Shown in pieces: positions 52,512-64,000 of a stretch of 64,000 nt of DNA. The stretch lies in assembly GCA_965153355.1 (NCBI GenBank), contig OZ231126.1, forward strand, positions 94,984,001-95,048,000. Direction: 5' to 3'. The notes beneath the pieces are model-generated. The model searched no databases. It was given only the letters and a program-made list of their open reading frames with translations, and was not told the DNA's origin. Each line of letters starts with the position of its first letter. The stretch's first letter is position 1. The DNA comes from Flaccisagitta enflata (lineage: Eukaryota > Chaetognatha > Sagittoidea > Aphragmophora). The translations under genes were made by a program, and so were the position numbers.

Positions 52512-52610
52512 TAGATGCGTCATCTGCGTGATATCAGAAGAGGCGTAACGGACGGACGGACGGACGGACCGACAGACAGACCCTCTTATAGAGATGCGAT
52601 GACGCATCTA
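52512..52610. repeat. Short repeat with TAGATGCGTCATC ends
   Basis: Ends TAGATGCGTCATC and GATGACGCATCTA are inverted; a GGACGGACGGACGGACGG tract lies between. Inverse half-copies at 52718-52800 and 55033-55095. Confidence 0.6.
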
Positions 52611-53275
52611 AAAGTAGTTCGTTCCGGATTTAGTTTGAACGCTCATATACATGGTGATAGATTTTTCAGTTGCAGTATAGCTAAAAGCATATCTAAATTC
52701 ACGGGAGTAACCATGGTTTTTAGATGCGCCCTCGCATCTCTATAATAGGCTGTGTCCGTTGATTGGTTGGTTGGTCGGTTGGCTGGTCGGTCGGTAATGC
52801 ATTTATTAGAAAGATCAAAATCAAGCATTTTTTCATTAGAAAAGTGGTTCTAACCCACTAAAAGAAGCATACATCAAGTAATTCATTCAATCATTTATTC
52901 ATTCACAAATGGCATTCATTCGTAAAAAACATTTATTTATAAAAAAACATTCATAAAAAAACATTCATTCATAAAAAAACATTCATTCATAAAAGAAGTT
53001 CAATCAAAGAGGGCGCATCGTTGGCCTACTTGGCCTTGTTGTTTGAAACTTCAAATCTTTTACCTAATAGGCCAGTATGCTTGATGGAAGTGCTGAGCTG
53101 CGCGATCAAGAAAAAGCTTGACGAAAGGAGATAAGGGAATGCCAGCGGGAGTCTGCGATGAAAGGCGAACCAGCCAAAGTGAACTTTGGTATTCGCAATG
53201 TGGTCTATTTTCTGTCTATCGCTGTCCTAAAAGGTGCGATGCTATTCAAAGTTTGGCTCCGTCGAAATGGCAATT

Positions 53276-53278
<3 letters not shown>

Positions 53279-53368
<90 letters not shown>
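53279..53368. repeat. (CT)n(AT)n compound microsatellite
   Basis: About 30 CT units then about 14 TA units. Confidence 0.95.
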
Positions 53369-53369
<1 letters not shown>

Positions 53370-53399
53370 TATATCATTATGTATACACTTTTAGTGACA

Positions 53400-54832
53400 C
53401 AGAGGCTGAGGTCGAGAATGCGAAGTTAATCACCTGCCCAGAAATAACTTAGCAGAAGGATCCTCAAATACTACCCCGCATCTCGTGAGGTATGGATGCT
53501 GGTAGGTGTTAGATTAGTGTCTAAGTATTTCAGTTCTGGCCAGTCACTCTTTATACTTACTTTGGTAAACAAATTGTATTTTAGTTTTCAGAATTCAATG
53601 ATGTTTTGTTTCTGTGGGTTTTTATTTAGGGTCAGGAGATGGGAGTTCTGGTTAGAGTTGGGGTCAGGGGTGGTTTTCTAGGTTAGAAAGAAAGGAGCTG
53701 AATGAGTGGGTTTCCCATTTAACGAATCTACTAAATTAAAACTATTACAGCATGGGTTGTCATAATTTAGAAAGAGCATGAAAAGCCAGATTAAACCAAA
53801 CAGTTTAGTGCTTTTTAAGCAATTTTAAAAATAACTAAGTCAGCACAAATATCTCTTTTTTTTTTATACAAAGTCATATCCATCTGGGTCAATTCTGGTC
53901 AGTCGGTCATTGAAATTGATCACACAGAAAAGCGTTGAAATTATAAAACAATGATCAATATTATTATTCATTTCTATCTTTTATTGCCTCTGCCATTCTG
54001 CATCCTTCAATTATTATTCATTATCAATGTTAATTATTAAAATTATTACAAAATCTGTCATTGAAGCGCATAATAGCCTCATGTATATCATCAAGAATAT
54101 TTTTACAACTTAAAATCTTAAATAATCTAAATTCCCAAAAATATGAAGGGTTTTTTCTTAAATTTTTTAAACTTTAGGAGAGGCATTATTTTATATCAAA
54201 ATCACATATCTCTTTTATGTTCTCTCTCAAATCTTACCTCTTTTTCTCTCTCTTCAGTTATCCCATTATTTAAATAAGTATCAGAAATTAAATTTTACAT
54301 AAAATGCTGTGTTATTGGTATATCATTAAATTCATCATATTTTATTAATTTAATCGTGAATTGAACCACAAATCAGAATCTCTGATCATTTCTCTGATCA
54401 TTTCTCTGATCATTTCTCTGATCATTTCTCTGGTGCTCTCCCTACTCTTCATCATACTCATGGATGAAACTTGGTGGCTGTAGATTGATCAGTGGGCATC
54501 AAAAGGTAATAAATAAATATTATGATTCATTATTTATAGGTCAGTGTGCTTTTTTATATCTATTACTATCTGCATATATTTTCCATATCTTTTATGATTA
54601 TCTTATATAATTAGTTTGATTGTTTGTGGGTTTAATCCATTTAACCATTTCATGGTTTTCAAAAGTGACAATGAAACAAAAAAACATAAGTCTGCTAGTC
54701 TTTGATATTTTCAGGGAGAACAAAATTCTGCACACACAACTGTTACTTGACGCAGAGGGGAGTTACCTGTGTTCTGATTTTTGTTCTCATAAGATTTAAA
54801 ACTATAGTGATCCTGCTGTCAGATGATAATTT
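53400..54832. other. AT-rich stretch without recognised gene; small CTCTGATCATTT tandem
   Basis: A 13-bp unit, TCTCTGATCATTT, is repeated about five times at 54377-54432. Nothing else was identified. Confidence 0.5.
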
Positions 54833-54842
54833 NNNNNNNNNN
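54833..54842. other. Assembly gap (10 N)
   Basis: Ten undetermined bases; sequence on the two sides may not be truly adjacent. Confidence 1.
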
Positions 54843-55141
54843 CAGCATCCCCTTTAGGTTATACGCCCCCCCCCATCCCTTAGAGCATTAACACTACCCT
54901 ATTAGTATTGTTTTCAAAATGGTACCTCATGAATCTAGTGCCTTATCACGAAAAACATTCTAGAATTAGAAATGACCGAACTCGAAAGCCTTGACTGCCC
55001 TCGATTTGCTAAAACCTCCCCTCCCCCATTTTTAGATGCGTCCTCTCATCTCCATGAGAGGCTTTGTCCGTCAGTCGGTCTGTCTGTCTATCAGTTGGAC
55101 TCTTCATAACATTCTTGTTTGAGCGCGAAATCAAGCATCTG

Positions 55142-55145
<4 letters not shown>

Positions 55146-55236
<91 letters not shown>
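55146..55236. repeat. (CT)n microsatellite
   Basis: About 45 CT units between a TAGATGCG half-copy and an AGTCGCG-family head. Confidence 0.95.
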
Positions 55237-55239
<3 letters not shown>

Positions 55240-55240
<1 letters not shown>

Positions 55241-55978
55241 ATAACAAGGCCGGATATATGGCTTCCTCAGTCGCGTACGGGCGAGCAGGAGCAGTGCTTG
55301 AGACGGTCATTAGAGCATCTGGGCAGTAGCAATAAGCTCAAAAACGCCGAAAAAGTAAATAGTCGCAAAAGCGTTAGATGGTCAGCGGTACCCGTTGCCC
55401 CTATGTGAGTGTATGTGGGTGTAAGGTGGTTAGAGGGGCAGCGGCCCCGAAGGGCCAATGACCTATGCTGCTGTTATTTGGGCCTCAAGGATGGAATTAG
55501 GACCTGGGTAAGATTTGCAGGAGGAGTGGGGTTTTGGACATAGGTGACTGAGAATTTGGGCCTCCAAGACTGGGATTTGAGCCTCAGAGATTGGGATTTG
55601 AGCCTCAAGGCTGGGATTTGGAAGCGCGAGGCTGGGTTTGGGCCTTGAGGCTGGGATTTGGGCCTCAAGGCTGGGTTTTGAGCCTGTCCTAGGGCTGGGA
55701 TTTGGGCCTCGTGGCTGAGATTTGAGCAACGAGGCTGGGTTTGGGCCTTGAGGCTGGGATTTGGGCCTCGAGGCTGGGATTTGGGCCTCAAGGCTTGGAT
55801 TTGGACCTTGAGGCTTGGATTTGGGTTTCGAGGCTAGGATTTAGGCCTCAAGGCCGGGATTTGGGTCTCGAGGCTAAAAGCGGGGGGGGGGGGGTACGAA
55901 GAAGAAGGAGAAGGAGGAGAAGGAGAAATTTCTCCTGTGTGAAAGCATAGGTCATCGGCCCCTTCGGGGCCGCTGCCC
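55240..55978. mobile_element. AGTCGCG-family head fused to GCAGCGGCCCC family copy 8
   Basis: 55240-55350 has ACAAGGCCGGATATATGG and AGTCGCGTACGGGCGAGCAG; 55354 onward has GTCGCAAAAGCGTTAGATGG, CAGCGGTACCCGTTGCCCC and GGGGCAGCGGCCCCGAAGGG. About 20 units of CCTCAAGGCTGGGATTTGGG (55478-55880) follow, then CATAGGTCATCGGCCCC and GGGGCCGCTGCCC at 55978. Confidence 0.75.
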
Positions 55979-56025
55979 AAAAGGGGACACCGACCGACGG
56001 ACCAACATGGCGGGGTGTTCGGGTG

Positions 56026-56501
56026 TGTCAATATGCAAAAGGTTTGTTGATCAAAAATTCATCATTAAGAAGTGTTGGGATGTTAATTATAAAACACTAT
56101 TTTTCTTTTTTTAAATTTCATTCATTTTCTGTTTTTATCTATATCCCCATTAAGCTCCTAATTTGTATAGTGTAGTGCAGCTGGTTTTGCACCTGGATTG
56201 TTGTTGACAAGGAAAAACATCAAAATACATTAGTTCTTTTATTCCTTATACTATTAAAAAATTAGTGAAAATCTTCTGCTTTTATACAAAAAGACGCGGT
56301 AACAGAATTTTTCTAATGATTTACTCTCATTTTCAACAAAATTGCGTGCAGTCACTAAAAGTATATATACTTTTGAGAATCTTCACACGCTAAAAAAATT
56401 GAAAATGATTGAAATAAAAAAAAAAAACGATGCCTTATAATTACTGTTTTCATACTCCCTGATGATGATGAGCTGATAAAAAGACCTTTTGCATATTGAC
56501 A
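56026..56501. mobile_element. TGTCAATATGCAAAAGGT TIR element, copy 2
   Basis: Inverted ends TGTCAATATGCAAAAGGTT and ACCTTTTGCATATTGACA. The interior matches 47668-48134 in inverse orientation (GTGCAGCTGGTTTTGCACCT, TACTTTTGAGAATCTTCA). Confidence 0.7.
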
Positions 56502-57039
56502 CACTCGAGCGGAGTGTAGAGTCACGTAGCATGCGACTTACAAACTCAAGACGCAGAAACGAAGCGCCAAGGTCGCATCAGTATGCCAGATCTGGGCCTT
56601 GTTTTTTCAGAAAAATCCTCTCGAACGACATCGCGGCCGTCATCCAGCTAAAAAATTTTCAACCTATATGCAAACAGGCGGAGGGTCACATTCAGGACTC
56701 GCGAGCACATGCAAACTGAGAACGAAAGGGAAAAGAGGGAACAAGAGAGAAAGAAGGGCACAGAGTAAATCAACGGCATAAACAACTTGAGCGGGGGGAA
56801 TAAGGCAAAGGATAGACTTAGACTCGAAAATTTTCCTAGGTCAATCAGTAGCTCAATTTTTTGCATGGACCTGCTCAGCGCTTTCAATTATTGCAAGTTT
56901 CGAATTTCAAGGTTCTGGCTCAAATACTTTAGGAGTTATGAGCATATCAAGCTGAAAAATTCCAGGAGAATCTTTAAACTTTCTTTTAAAACATGGCCGA
57001 CAGTCAAGAGTCCAAATTTTCTTTTGAAAAGTAAGGTTA

Positions 57040-57420
57040 CAGGATTTTGGATCTAGGCAAATCAAACAATTTACTTTTGATTGCACCCCACTTTTGAAAA
57101 CCATTTTTCAAAAAAATATTTTGTGTTTTTTTTTAAGTCCCCAACGCGCGACACAAAATTTTTTCAAGTTTTTTTAAAAAAAGTGAAAATACAAGATTTT
57201 AGATCAAGGCGAATCAAACAATTTGGTATTGATTGCATCTCACTTTTAATATCCATTCTCTAAAGAAATATTCTATGTTTTATTTCTAAGTCCTCGACAC
57301 ACGACACAAAAATTTTTAAGTTTTTGAAAAAAAAAAATGAAAATACAAGATTTTGGATCTAGGCAACTCAAACAATTTCCTATCGATTGCACCCCACTTT
57401 TTTTTCAAAAAAAAAATCCT
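57040..57420. repeat. ~153-bp tandem repeat, 2.5 units
   Basis: GATTTTGGATCTAGGCAA followed by TCAAACAATTT and GATTGCACCCCACTTTT recurs at about 57042, 57194 and 57349. Confidence 0.8.
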
Positions 57421-57567
57421 CATTAAGGACATTTATGGGGGCCCCTAAGAAGTTCAAAATTCTGGTTAATGAGATGAACAGAGTTATGTGTATACGCCAA
57501 GGTATCTTTCAGGACCAAATTCAAGCAGATTAGTTCAAGCTACAGCTCATGCCTTTACATGCCTTTA

Positions 57568-58697
57568 CAGTAGATGTCGTCTAGACTTGGAAATACGGGG
57601 GAATTCATTACAGGAAAACAAATAAAGTTAAGAAACTGATACTTGGAATATAGACTAATAAAAGAATGCTTTGTTGCCCATGGGTGTTGGTTGCTATGGA
57701 AACACATTTTCATATATTCACGCTTAAATATCAATATTTTGAGAAATTTTTTTAGGGAACATTTTTAAAAATAAAATTTACCACAACTTTCCTACAGTAA
57801 GTTCTGTAAGAATATTGCTTGTTTAGCCGTTGCTAGGGAGCGTAACCATGTGTGACAGCTCTGTGATGCTCCCTAGCAACCACCGATATTCTTACAGAAC
57901 ATACTGTTAGAAAGTTGTAGCAAATTTTTCTTAAACAATATTCCGTCAAAAAATTTTGCAAAAAAATTATGCAGTGGGGTTTGTGGAATAAAAGCCTAAA
58001 CTGGAGGAAGGTATTTAAGTGTCTTAATTTCATTTAACAAACTTGATATTTGAAATATAAGTTGTTCACTTGATGCTTTTGTCCCTGAGTTTTTTCGTTG
58101 CTATGGAAACCAAAATTCTTTTTTTGAACATTTATAACAACTAAAATATCAATATTTTGACAAATACTATCAGGGAACATTGCTCAGAATTAAATTTGCT
58201 ACAACTTTCCCACAGTATGTCCTGTAAGAATATTGCTCGTTTAACCGTTGCTAGGGAGCATCATTTAGCGGTTGCTAGGTGTGATGCCCAGCGGCCAACG
58301 AGCAATATTCTTACAGTATCTAATAGGAAAGAGTAACAGAAAGTACAGCAATGTTCCCTAATATTTCTCAAAATATTATATTTTAGTGGTTATAAATGTT
58401 GGAATAATTTTGGTTTCCATAACTTAAAACTCAGGACCAAGCATCAGTGAACAACATATTTAAAATATTAAGTTTGTCAAAATGAATGAGAGAACTTAAA
58501 TACCTTCCTCAGTTAAATGTTATTCCACTAACTTTTACTGCTTGAAAATACATGGAAATATGTTTCCATGGCAACCAACACCCATAGGCAATAAAGCATC
58601 TTTTTATTAGTTTATATTCCAAATATCACTCTTTTACTTTTATTTGTCTTCCTGTAATGAATTCCCCCGTATTTCTAAGTCTAGACGACATCTACTG
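57568..58697. mobile_element. TA-flanked TIR element with nested internal hairpins
   Basis: Ends CAGTAGATGTCGTCTAGACT and the complement, with TA at 57566-57567 and 58698-58699. The outer arms are about 150 bp. Inside are two further long hairpins (about 57797-57912 and 58207-58325), both built on CTGTAAGAATATTGCT and CCGTTGCTAGGGAGC. No transposase. Confidence 0.75.
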
Positions 58698-59339
58698 TAT
58701 CTTCGGACCAGCCGCATTTAAAAGAGAAATTGGAAAATTCACAAGGACTCAGATTCCGGATCTAGGGTCAATCTCTATAAAGGAGAGAGATGCAAGGAGC
58801 AACCCCTTAAGGCCGAATTTCGATTTACAGTTGCCAAATGAAACTACACAAGTCTTATTTGAATGCTTGAAGAATCTTTCTCAATCTTTTTGTCATTACT
58901 ATAAATATTGAACCTTTGCAGTTAGATCAAAATGAAAGCTAATTCAGAGAATATTTACACCACAGATTTTAAGAAAACTTGGATAACACCTCTGACAAAA
59001 TTAGGCGAACTGGGGTTGAATTTCATGTATTTGACCCTGACAAAGTGATTTAAATGGTACTTTGGGAATTGGGAAATGCCGTCCAAGTTCAGCCAAAATT
59101 ACCAAAAAGAATAGGTTGAAATCCAATTTCATAGCCATTCTCTGATAAAAGACAGTTCCACTTTATCCATTATTACCAAGTTTCTTTTTGCACATTTTTT
59201 TAGCATCAAGGGCTGCCCCTGCCCATTTCTTTGACCTCCTCTCTTAGTTTTATTTCAGAATGGGTTTTTAGATATCAAAGGCCAAAAAACTTGGGTATAA
59301 GCTGCGAAAAAGTAGCTGTAGGGTTGTGCCATCTTTTTT

Positions 59340-60060
59340 GGGCAGCGGCCCCGAAGGGGACGAAGTCCTGTAGAACACAGGGGGAATCTGTCCGTCCGTC
59401 CGTACGTCCCCCCCCCCCCGCTCCACCCTCAGGGCTTCGTCTCCTTTGGGGCCCAAATCCAAACTGTATGGCCCAAATCCAAGCAAAATGGCCCAAATCC
59501 AGCCAAAATGGACCAAATCCAGGTGAAATAGGCCAAATCTGGCTAGAAAACCTGAATTCCGACCTGAGTTCTATTATCTTGGCCCCTTTAACTTAGATTC
59601 TGGCTCCCAAAACCTACATCCAAGCCTTAGAGACCCAGATCCTGACCTTTGGGACCCAGATTCTGACCTCCAAGACCTAGGTGCTGGCCTTAAAGACTTA
59701 AATCCTAGCCTCAGAGGCCCAAATCCTGGCCTCAGAAACTGAAATTCTTGCCTCTGAGACCAAGAAATTGGTCTCTGAGGCCCAGATTCTGGCCTCAAGA
59801 GGCCCAGATTCTGGCCTCAAGAGACCCAGATCCTGGCCTGCTCCTCCCTCAACTTAACCTACAAACTATACAATAAGGGCAAGGGTACCATTGTCCATAT
59901 ACTGCCTTTTGTCATTTCGCCATGAAATTCAATGAAAATTTGAATAACAGGGCATCCTGGACAGAAGGAAGGCAGACAGGACGGACGGACGGACGGACAG
60001 ACAGATGGACAGAATCCCCCTGTGTTCTACAGGACTTCGTCCCCTTCGGGGCCGCTGCCC
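59340..60060. mobile_element. GCAGCGGCCCC family, copy 9
   Basis: GGGCAGCGGCCCCGAAGGGG at 59340, AGTCCTGTAGAACACAGGGG, GTCCGTCC tract. The core changes from CCCAAATCCAAGCAAAATGG to CTGGCCTCAAGAGGCCCAGA units. The GGACGGACGGACGG tract and GGGGCCGCTGCCC close it at 60060. The tail, GCAGGGCACGGGTACCGCTG, runs to about 60125. Confidence 0.75.
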
Positions 60061-60422
60061 TGCTCCCTCTCAACCTTAATCACTTCCTACTCAAGCAGGG
60101 CACGGGTACCGCTGACCACTTACTGCCTTTGGGCTGCTATTTAAAAATATTTCTGGGAAAATCCGTCACAATCTGATTTGCCATTTCTTACTTATCACCT
60201 TCTCACCCTTCTACCAGTGAATAATCCCCGTATGTTGCTCTACTGTGTTAAAATATGACATTTTAGCTATCTCTATGTCAAATCTTGCAGAGCTTGGGCC
60301 AATATTTCACCCTCTAGGGCATATGTTCCCAGTTCGCCTAATTATGTCAGGGGTGTTAAGGTCAATGAGGTGTTCATTTCAGACGGCCATTTTGGCAATT
60401 CAAAGTTCTACAGTACAATATA

Positions 60423-60426
<4 letters not shown>

Positions 60427-60507
<81 letters not shown>
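60427..60507. repeat. (CT)n microsatellite upstream of an exon-like segment
   Basis: About 40 CT units; could act as an extreme polypyrimidine tract for the acceptor at 60565. Confidence 0.95.
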
Positions 60508-60510
<3 letters not shown>

Positions 60511-60565
60511 GTCTGTCTCTCTCTCTCATTGTCTCTCCATTATTGTCTCTCCATTATTGTCAGTG

Positions 60566-60690
60566 TCAAGTGAAGAACCAGCTACATCAAATGGAGTGGC
60601 AGAGAACACTGACGTCACTCTTGGTGACAGCGACAACAATAATTCGTCCACAGTTATCGACAGCAACTTTTATCAGGATGTCAAAGAAAA
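60566..60690 (+). CDS. Probable internal exon of an unidentified gene
   Basis: Bounded by ATTGTCAG upstream and GTAAGTT downstream. It reads SSEEPATSNGVAENTDV, then LGDSDNNNSSTVIDSNFYQD: acidic, Ser/Asn-rich and probably disordered. There is no domain to name it. It is entered in phase 1 and left in phase 2. The rest of the gene is outside the parts I could resolve. Confidence 0.45.
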
Positions 60691-60733
60691 GTAAGTTGTC
60701 ATCTATTGAATCAAATTTATAACCTTTCTACCA

Positions 60734-60905
60734 GGGATATACTTCTGAGAGATACAGGCTGCCGTTTACCGGGAAGGAGAGATACACGACTGTTGGCACG
60801 CTACCAATCTCCTCGACGTGTTCCAATTCAAAGACGACAAGGCTGTCCAAAAGTTGGAGAATTTGCACTTACCACTATCCTTCCAAGGCACATCGCTTGA
60901 CAGCA
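60734..60905 (+). CDS. Second exon-like segment, reading frame uncertain
   Basis: It follows the previous exon after only about 43 bases, with acceptor TTTCTACCAG. The frame that fits its phase is Arg-rich and stops at about 60900. The most protein-like frame (EGEIHDCWHATNLLDVFQF, then KAVQKLENLHLPLSFQG) needs a different phase. Either an indel, a further intron, or wrong pairing explains this. No family recognised. Confidence 0.3.
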
Positions 60906-60939
60906 GTGCTCAACCTTATTCGTCACATCTGTTTTATTT

Positions 60940-61025
60940 CTTACAGTCAGTGTCACATCTGTCACATCTGTCACATCTGTCACATCTGTTTTATTTCTTA
61001 CAGTCAGTGTTTCTTACAGTCAGTG
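60940..61025. repeat. Small tandem repeats CACATCTGT and TTTCTTACAGTCAGTGT
   Basis: Five CACATCTGT units flanked by duplicated TTTTATTTCTTACAGTCAGT. Confidence 0.8.
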
Positions 61026-61074
61026 TTGAAGGAACTAGTATTCTCATAAGCATACTGTCAAAACTGTCATATTT

Positions 61075-61320
61075 CCGTTGCACGCGACTCAATAACCCGC
61101 TATGTCGGTCGGAAGGTCAGTCTACTGCTTTTTCGTTGTTTATGGGTGGTTAATGCAGTACTGCTCCTGCCAAAATGCTTGGTTGGCCTTTTTGGGCAGC
61201 AGCTCCAAAAGGGGTCAATGACCCATATTTTCATATGGGGAAATTTTCTTTTTTTTTCATCCATCACCCCCCCCCCCAGCCTTGCGGTTTTGGCTATGAG
61301 AAGGCCGAGGCTCAGTTTTG
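61075..61320. repeat. AGTCGCG-family half-copy joined to a GCAGCGGCCCC half-copy
   Basis: TTGCACGCGACTCAATAACC, GTCGGTCGGAAGGTC and CTGCTCCTGCCAAAATGC, then TTTTTGGGCAGCAGCTCC and GGGGTCAATGACCCATATTT, ending in a C run. The two families meet directly, as they do at 55350. Confidence 0.6.
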
Positions 61321-61745
61321 AGGCCAAACCCGAAATTCGGTTTAAGCTTTGTTTCCTAAGATTTTCTAGCTTCTAATTCTATGAAAGATGGACAACATTA
61401 CTACCCAACACTAACAAAGCTAAGGATAAGAGCCCTTGGAGCTCCCAACTATATTATTCTTTCATTCATTTACCCCCTGAGTACAGAAAGACCTCTAAAG
61501 TGCAGCTGAATGACTATCATGGAAATGGTGCCATAATACACCCCTTTTACCCTCATATTTGACATGAAAAATTTAAGGTATTAAGTTGGTTGACTGAAAA
61601 AAATTCAAAATTGGGATTGAAACCTGATCACTCTAAAAGTATGGAAAAAGACGCAGTAAATGTTTTATATGAATTCTGTGCTAAAAAAACAACTAACAAA
61701 AACTTCCAGGTTTTTGTTGCAAATGCCTATTACCAAGTCTTGGAA

Positions 61746-63108
<1,363 letters not shown>

Positions 63109-63255
63109 TAATTGCATTTGTTTCTTTGTGTCCTATCATGTTATTCAAACTTATTTTTTTCCCTTTTTTTGCTCACATCTTTTTCTCAGATTTAGTGCTG
63201 TCCCAATGTGTCTGTGTTTGTGTGTGTTTATAAATGTGTCTGTATCTTCGTTTCT

Positions 63256-64000
63256 GGGCAGCGGCCCCGGAGGGGCCAATGACCCATGATTCCACAATCC
63301 ACACAGGGCAGTTTTTGGACAGCAGCCCAGAAGGGAACGAAGTCCTGTAGAACACAGTTCGTTTGTCTGTTCGTCCGGTCGTCCCCTCCCTCATCAGGCC
63401 CCGCAAATCTGGCCTCTAAGACCTCAAATCTGGCTTCTCAAGCCTGGAGTCCAGCCTCTCAGGCCCCAAATCCAGCTTCTCAGGTCTCAAATCCAGCCTC
63501 TCAGGCCTCAAGTCCAAATTTCCTAATATTGGGCTTGAAAGGCCAGATTTTAGGCTTGAGAGGCCAGATTTCAGGCTTGAGAGGCCAGATTTAAGGCCTG
63601 AGAGACCAGATTTTGGGCCTTAGAGGCCAGATTTCAGGCCTGGGAGGCCAGATTTCAGGCCTGAAAGGCCAGAGGGGGGGACGAGTGAATGGACGGGGGG
63701 GACGAGTGAATGGACGGAGGGACGAACAAAAGTCCCCCTGTGTTCTAAAAGACCCCTTTGGGGCCGCTGCCCAAAAAAGGCCTATCAGATCCCAAATAAG
63801 GCCTCTCAGACCCCTAATTAGGCCTGTCAGACCCCGAATTGGACTTTTAGGCCCCAAAATCAGTCCTAGACCCTAAATAAGGCCTCTTAGACCCCTAATC
63901 AGACCTCTCAGACCCTAAATGAGGTCTAACCAAGAATCAAGCTGCTCAGACCCTAAATCAGGCTCCCAGACCCCAAATTAGGTCTCTTATCCCCTACATT
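63256..64000. mobile_element. GCAGCGGCCCC family, copies 10-11 and trailing minisatellite
   Basis: A partial end, GGGCAGCGGCCCCGGAGGGG, is at 63256. A full copy, 63315-63772, starts GGACAGCAGCCCAGAAGGGA and ends GGGGCCGCTGCCC. Its core TCAGGCCTCAAATCCAGCCTC reverses to GGCTTGAGAGGCCAGATTT at about 63530. A related CTCTCAGACCCCTAAT minisatellite runs from 63775 to the window edge. Confidence 0.7.

Noticed and set aside
58650-58911. 84-codon frame starting in the right end of a TA-flanked element
   Set aside because: It starts inside the transposon end, has no recognised motif and no splice partner. I could not support it as a gene.

Overview
The window is from a eukaryote, almost certainly an invertebrate animal. 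It holds widely spaced, intron-rich genes with GT/AG introns, a Rab GTPase, a PA-TM-RING ubiquitin ligase and C2H2 zinc-finger genes, in AT-rich DNA full of microsatellites, minisatellites and transposons. I cannot name the species. A short run of N (54833-54842) shows this is a draft assembly. All exon models were made by hand, by matching splice consensus to reading phase and domain continuity across each junction. UTR ends and promoters are mostly not visible.

Layout: (1) 162-4691, plus strand: Rab14 in three coding exons. Its first intron holds a hAT-like element with a perfect 8-bp target duplication, which in turn contains a Penelope-like retroelement (reverse transcriptase end plus GIY-YIG nuclease) between 210-bp inverted repeats. 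(2) 6542-10919, plus: a three-exon ZNF280/POGZ-type zinc-finger gene (1,043 aa) with a MITE in its second intron. (3) 10920-17032: no host gene; a LINE remnant, MITEs, foldback elements and degenerate tandem repeats. (4) 17033-31909, plus: an RNF13-type membrane RING-H2 E3 ligase in seven exons (496 aa model). Its introns hold two sister TA-flanked elements, a giant 4.67-kb inverted-repeat element with nested insertions, and a 1.4-kb GT-rich array. (5) 32651-44051, minus, converging on the previous gene: at least 14 exons of a large transcription factor with 11 C2H2 fingers (at least 1,413 aa; 5' end not found). (6) 44052-60565: no convincing gene; microsatellites, TIR elements and repeats. 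(7) 60566-60905: one or two exon-like pieces of an unidentified plus-strand gene, then a 1.4-kb CT-rich array and more repeats to the window end.

The host genes have separate roles: endosome/Golgi membrane traffic (Rab14), endolysosomal ubiquitin ligation (RNF13-like), and nuclear DNA binding (two zinc-finger genes). Nothing suggests they work as one unit. The most unusual content is the repeat landscape. One recurrent family has GGGCAGCGGCCCC-type inverted ends around an 18-20-bp minisatellite that in several copies flips orientation mid-array. Several unrelated short families share a palindromic end next to a GGAC/GTCC tract. Several long simple arrays lie directly against splice sites.
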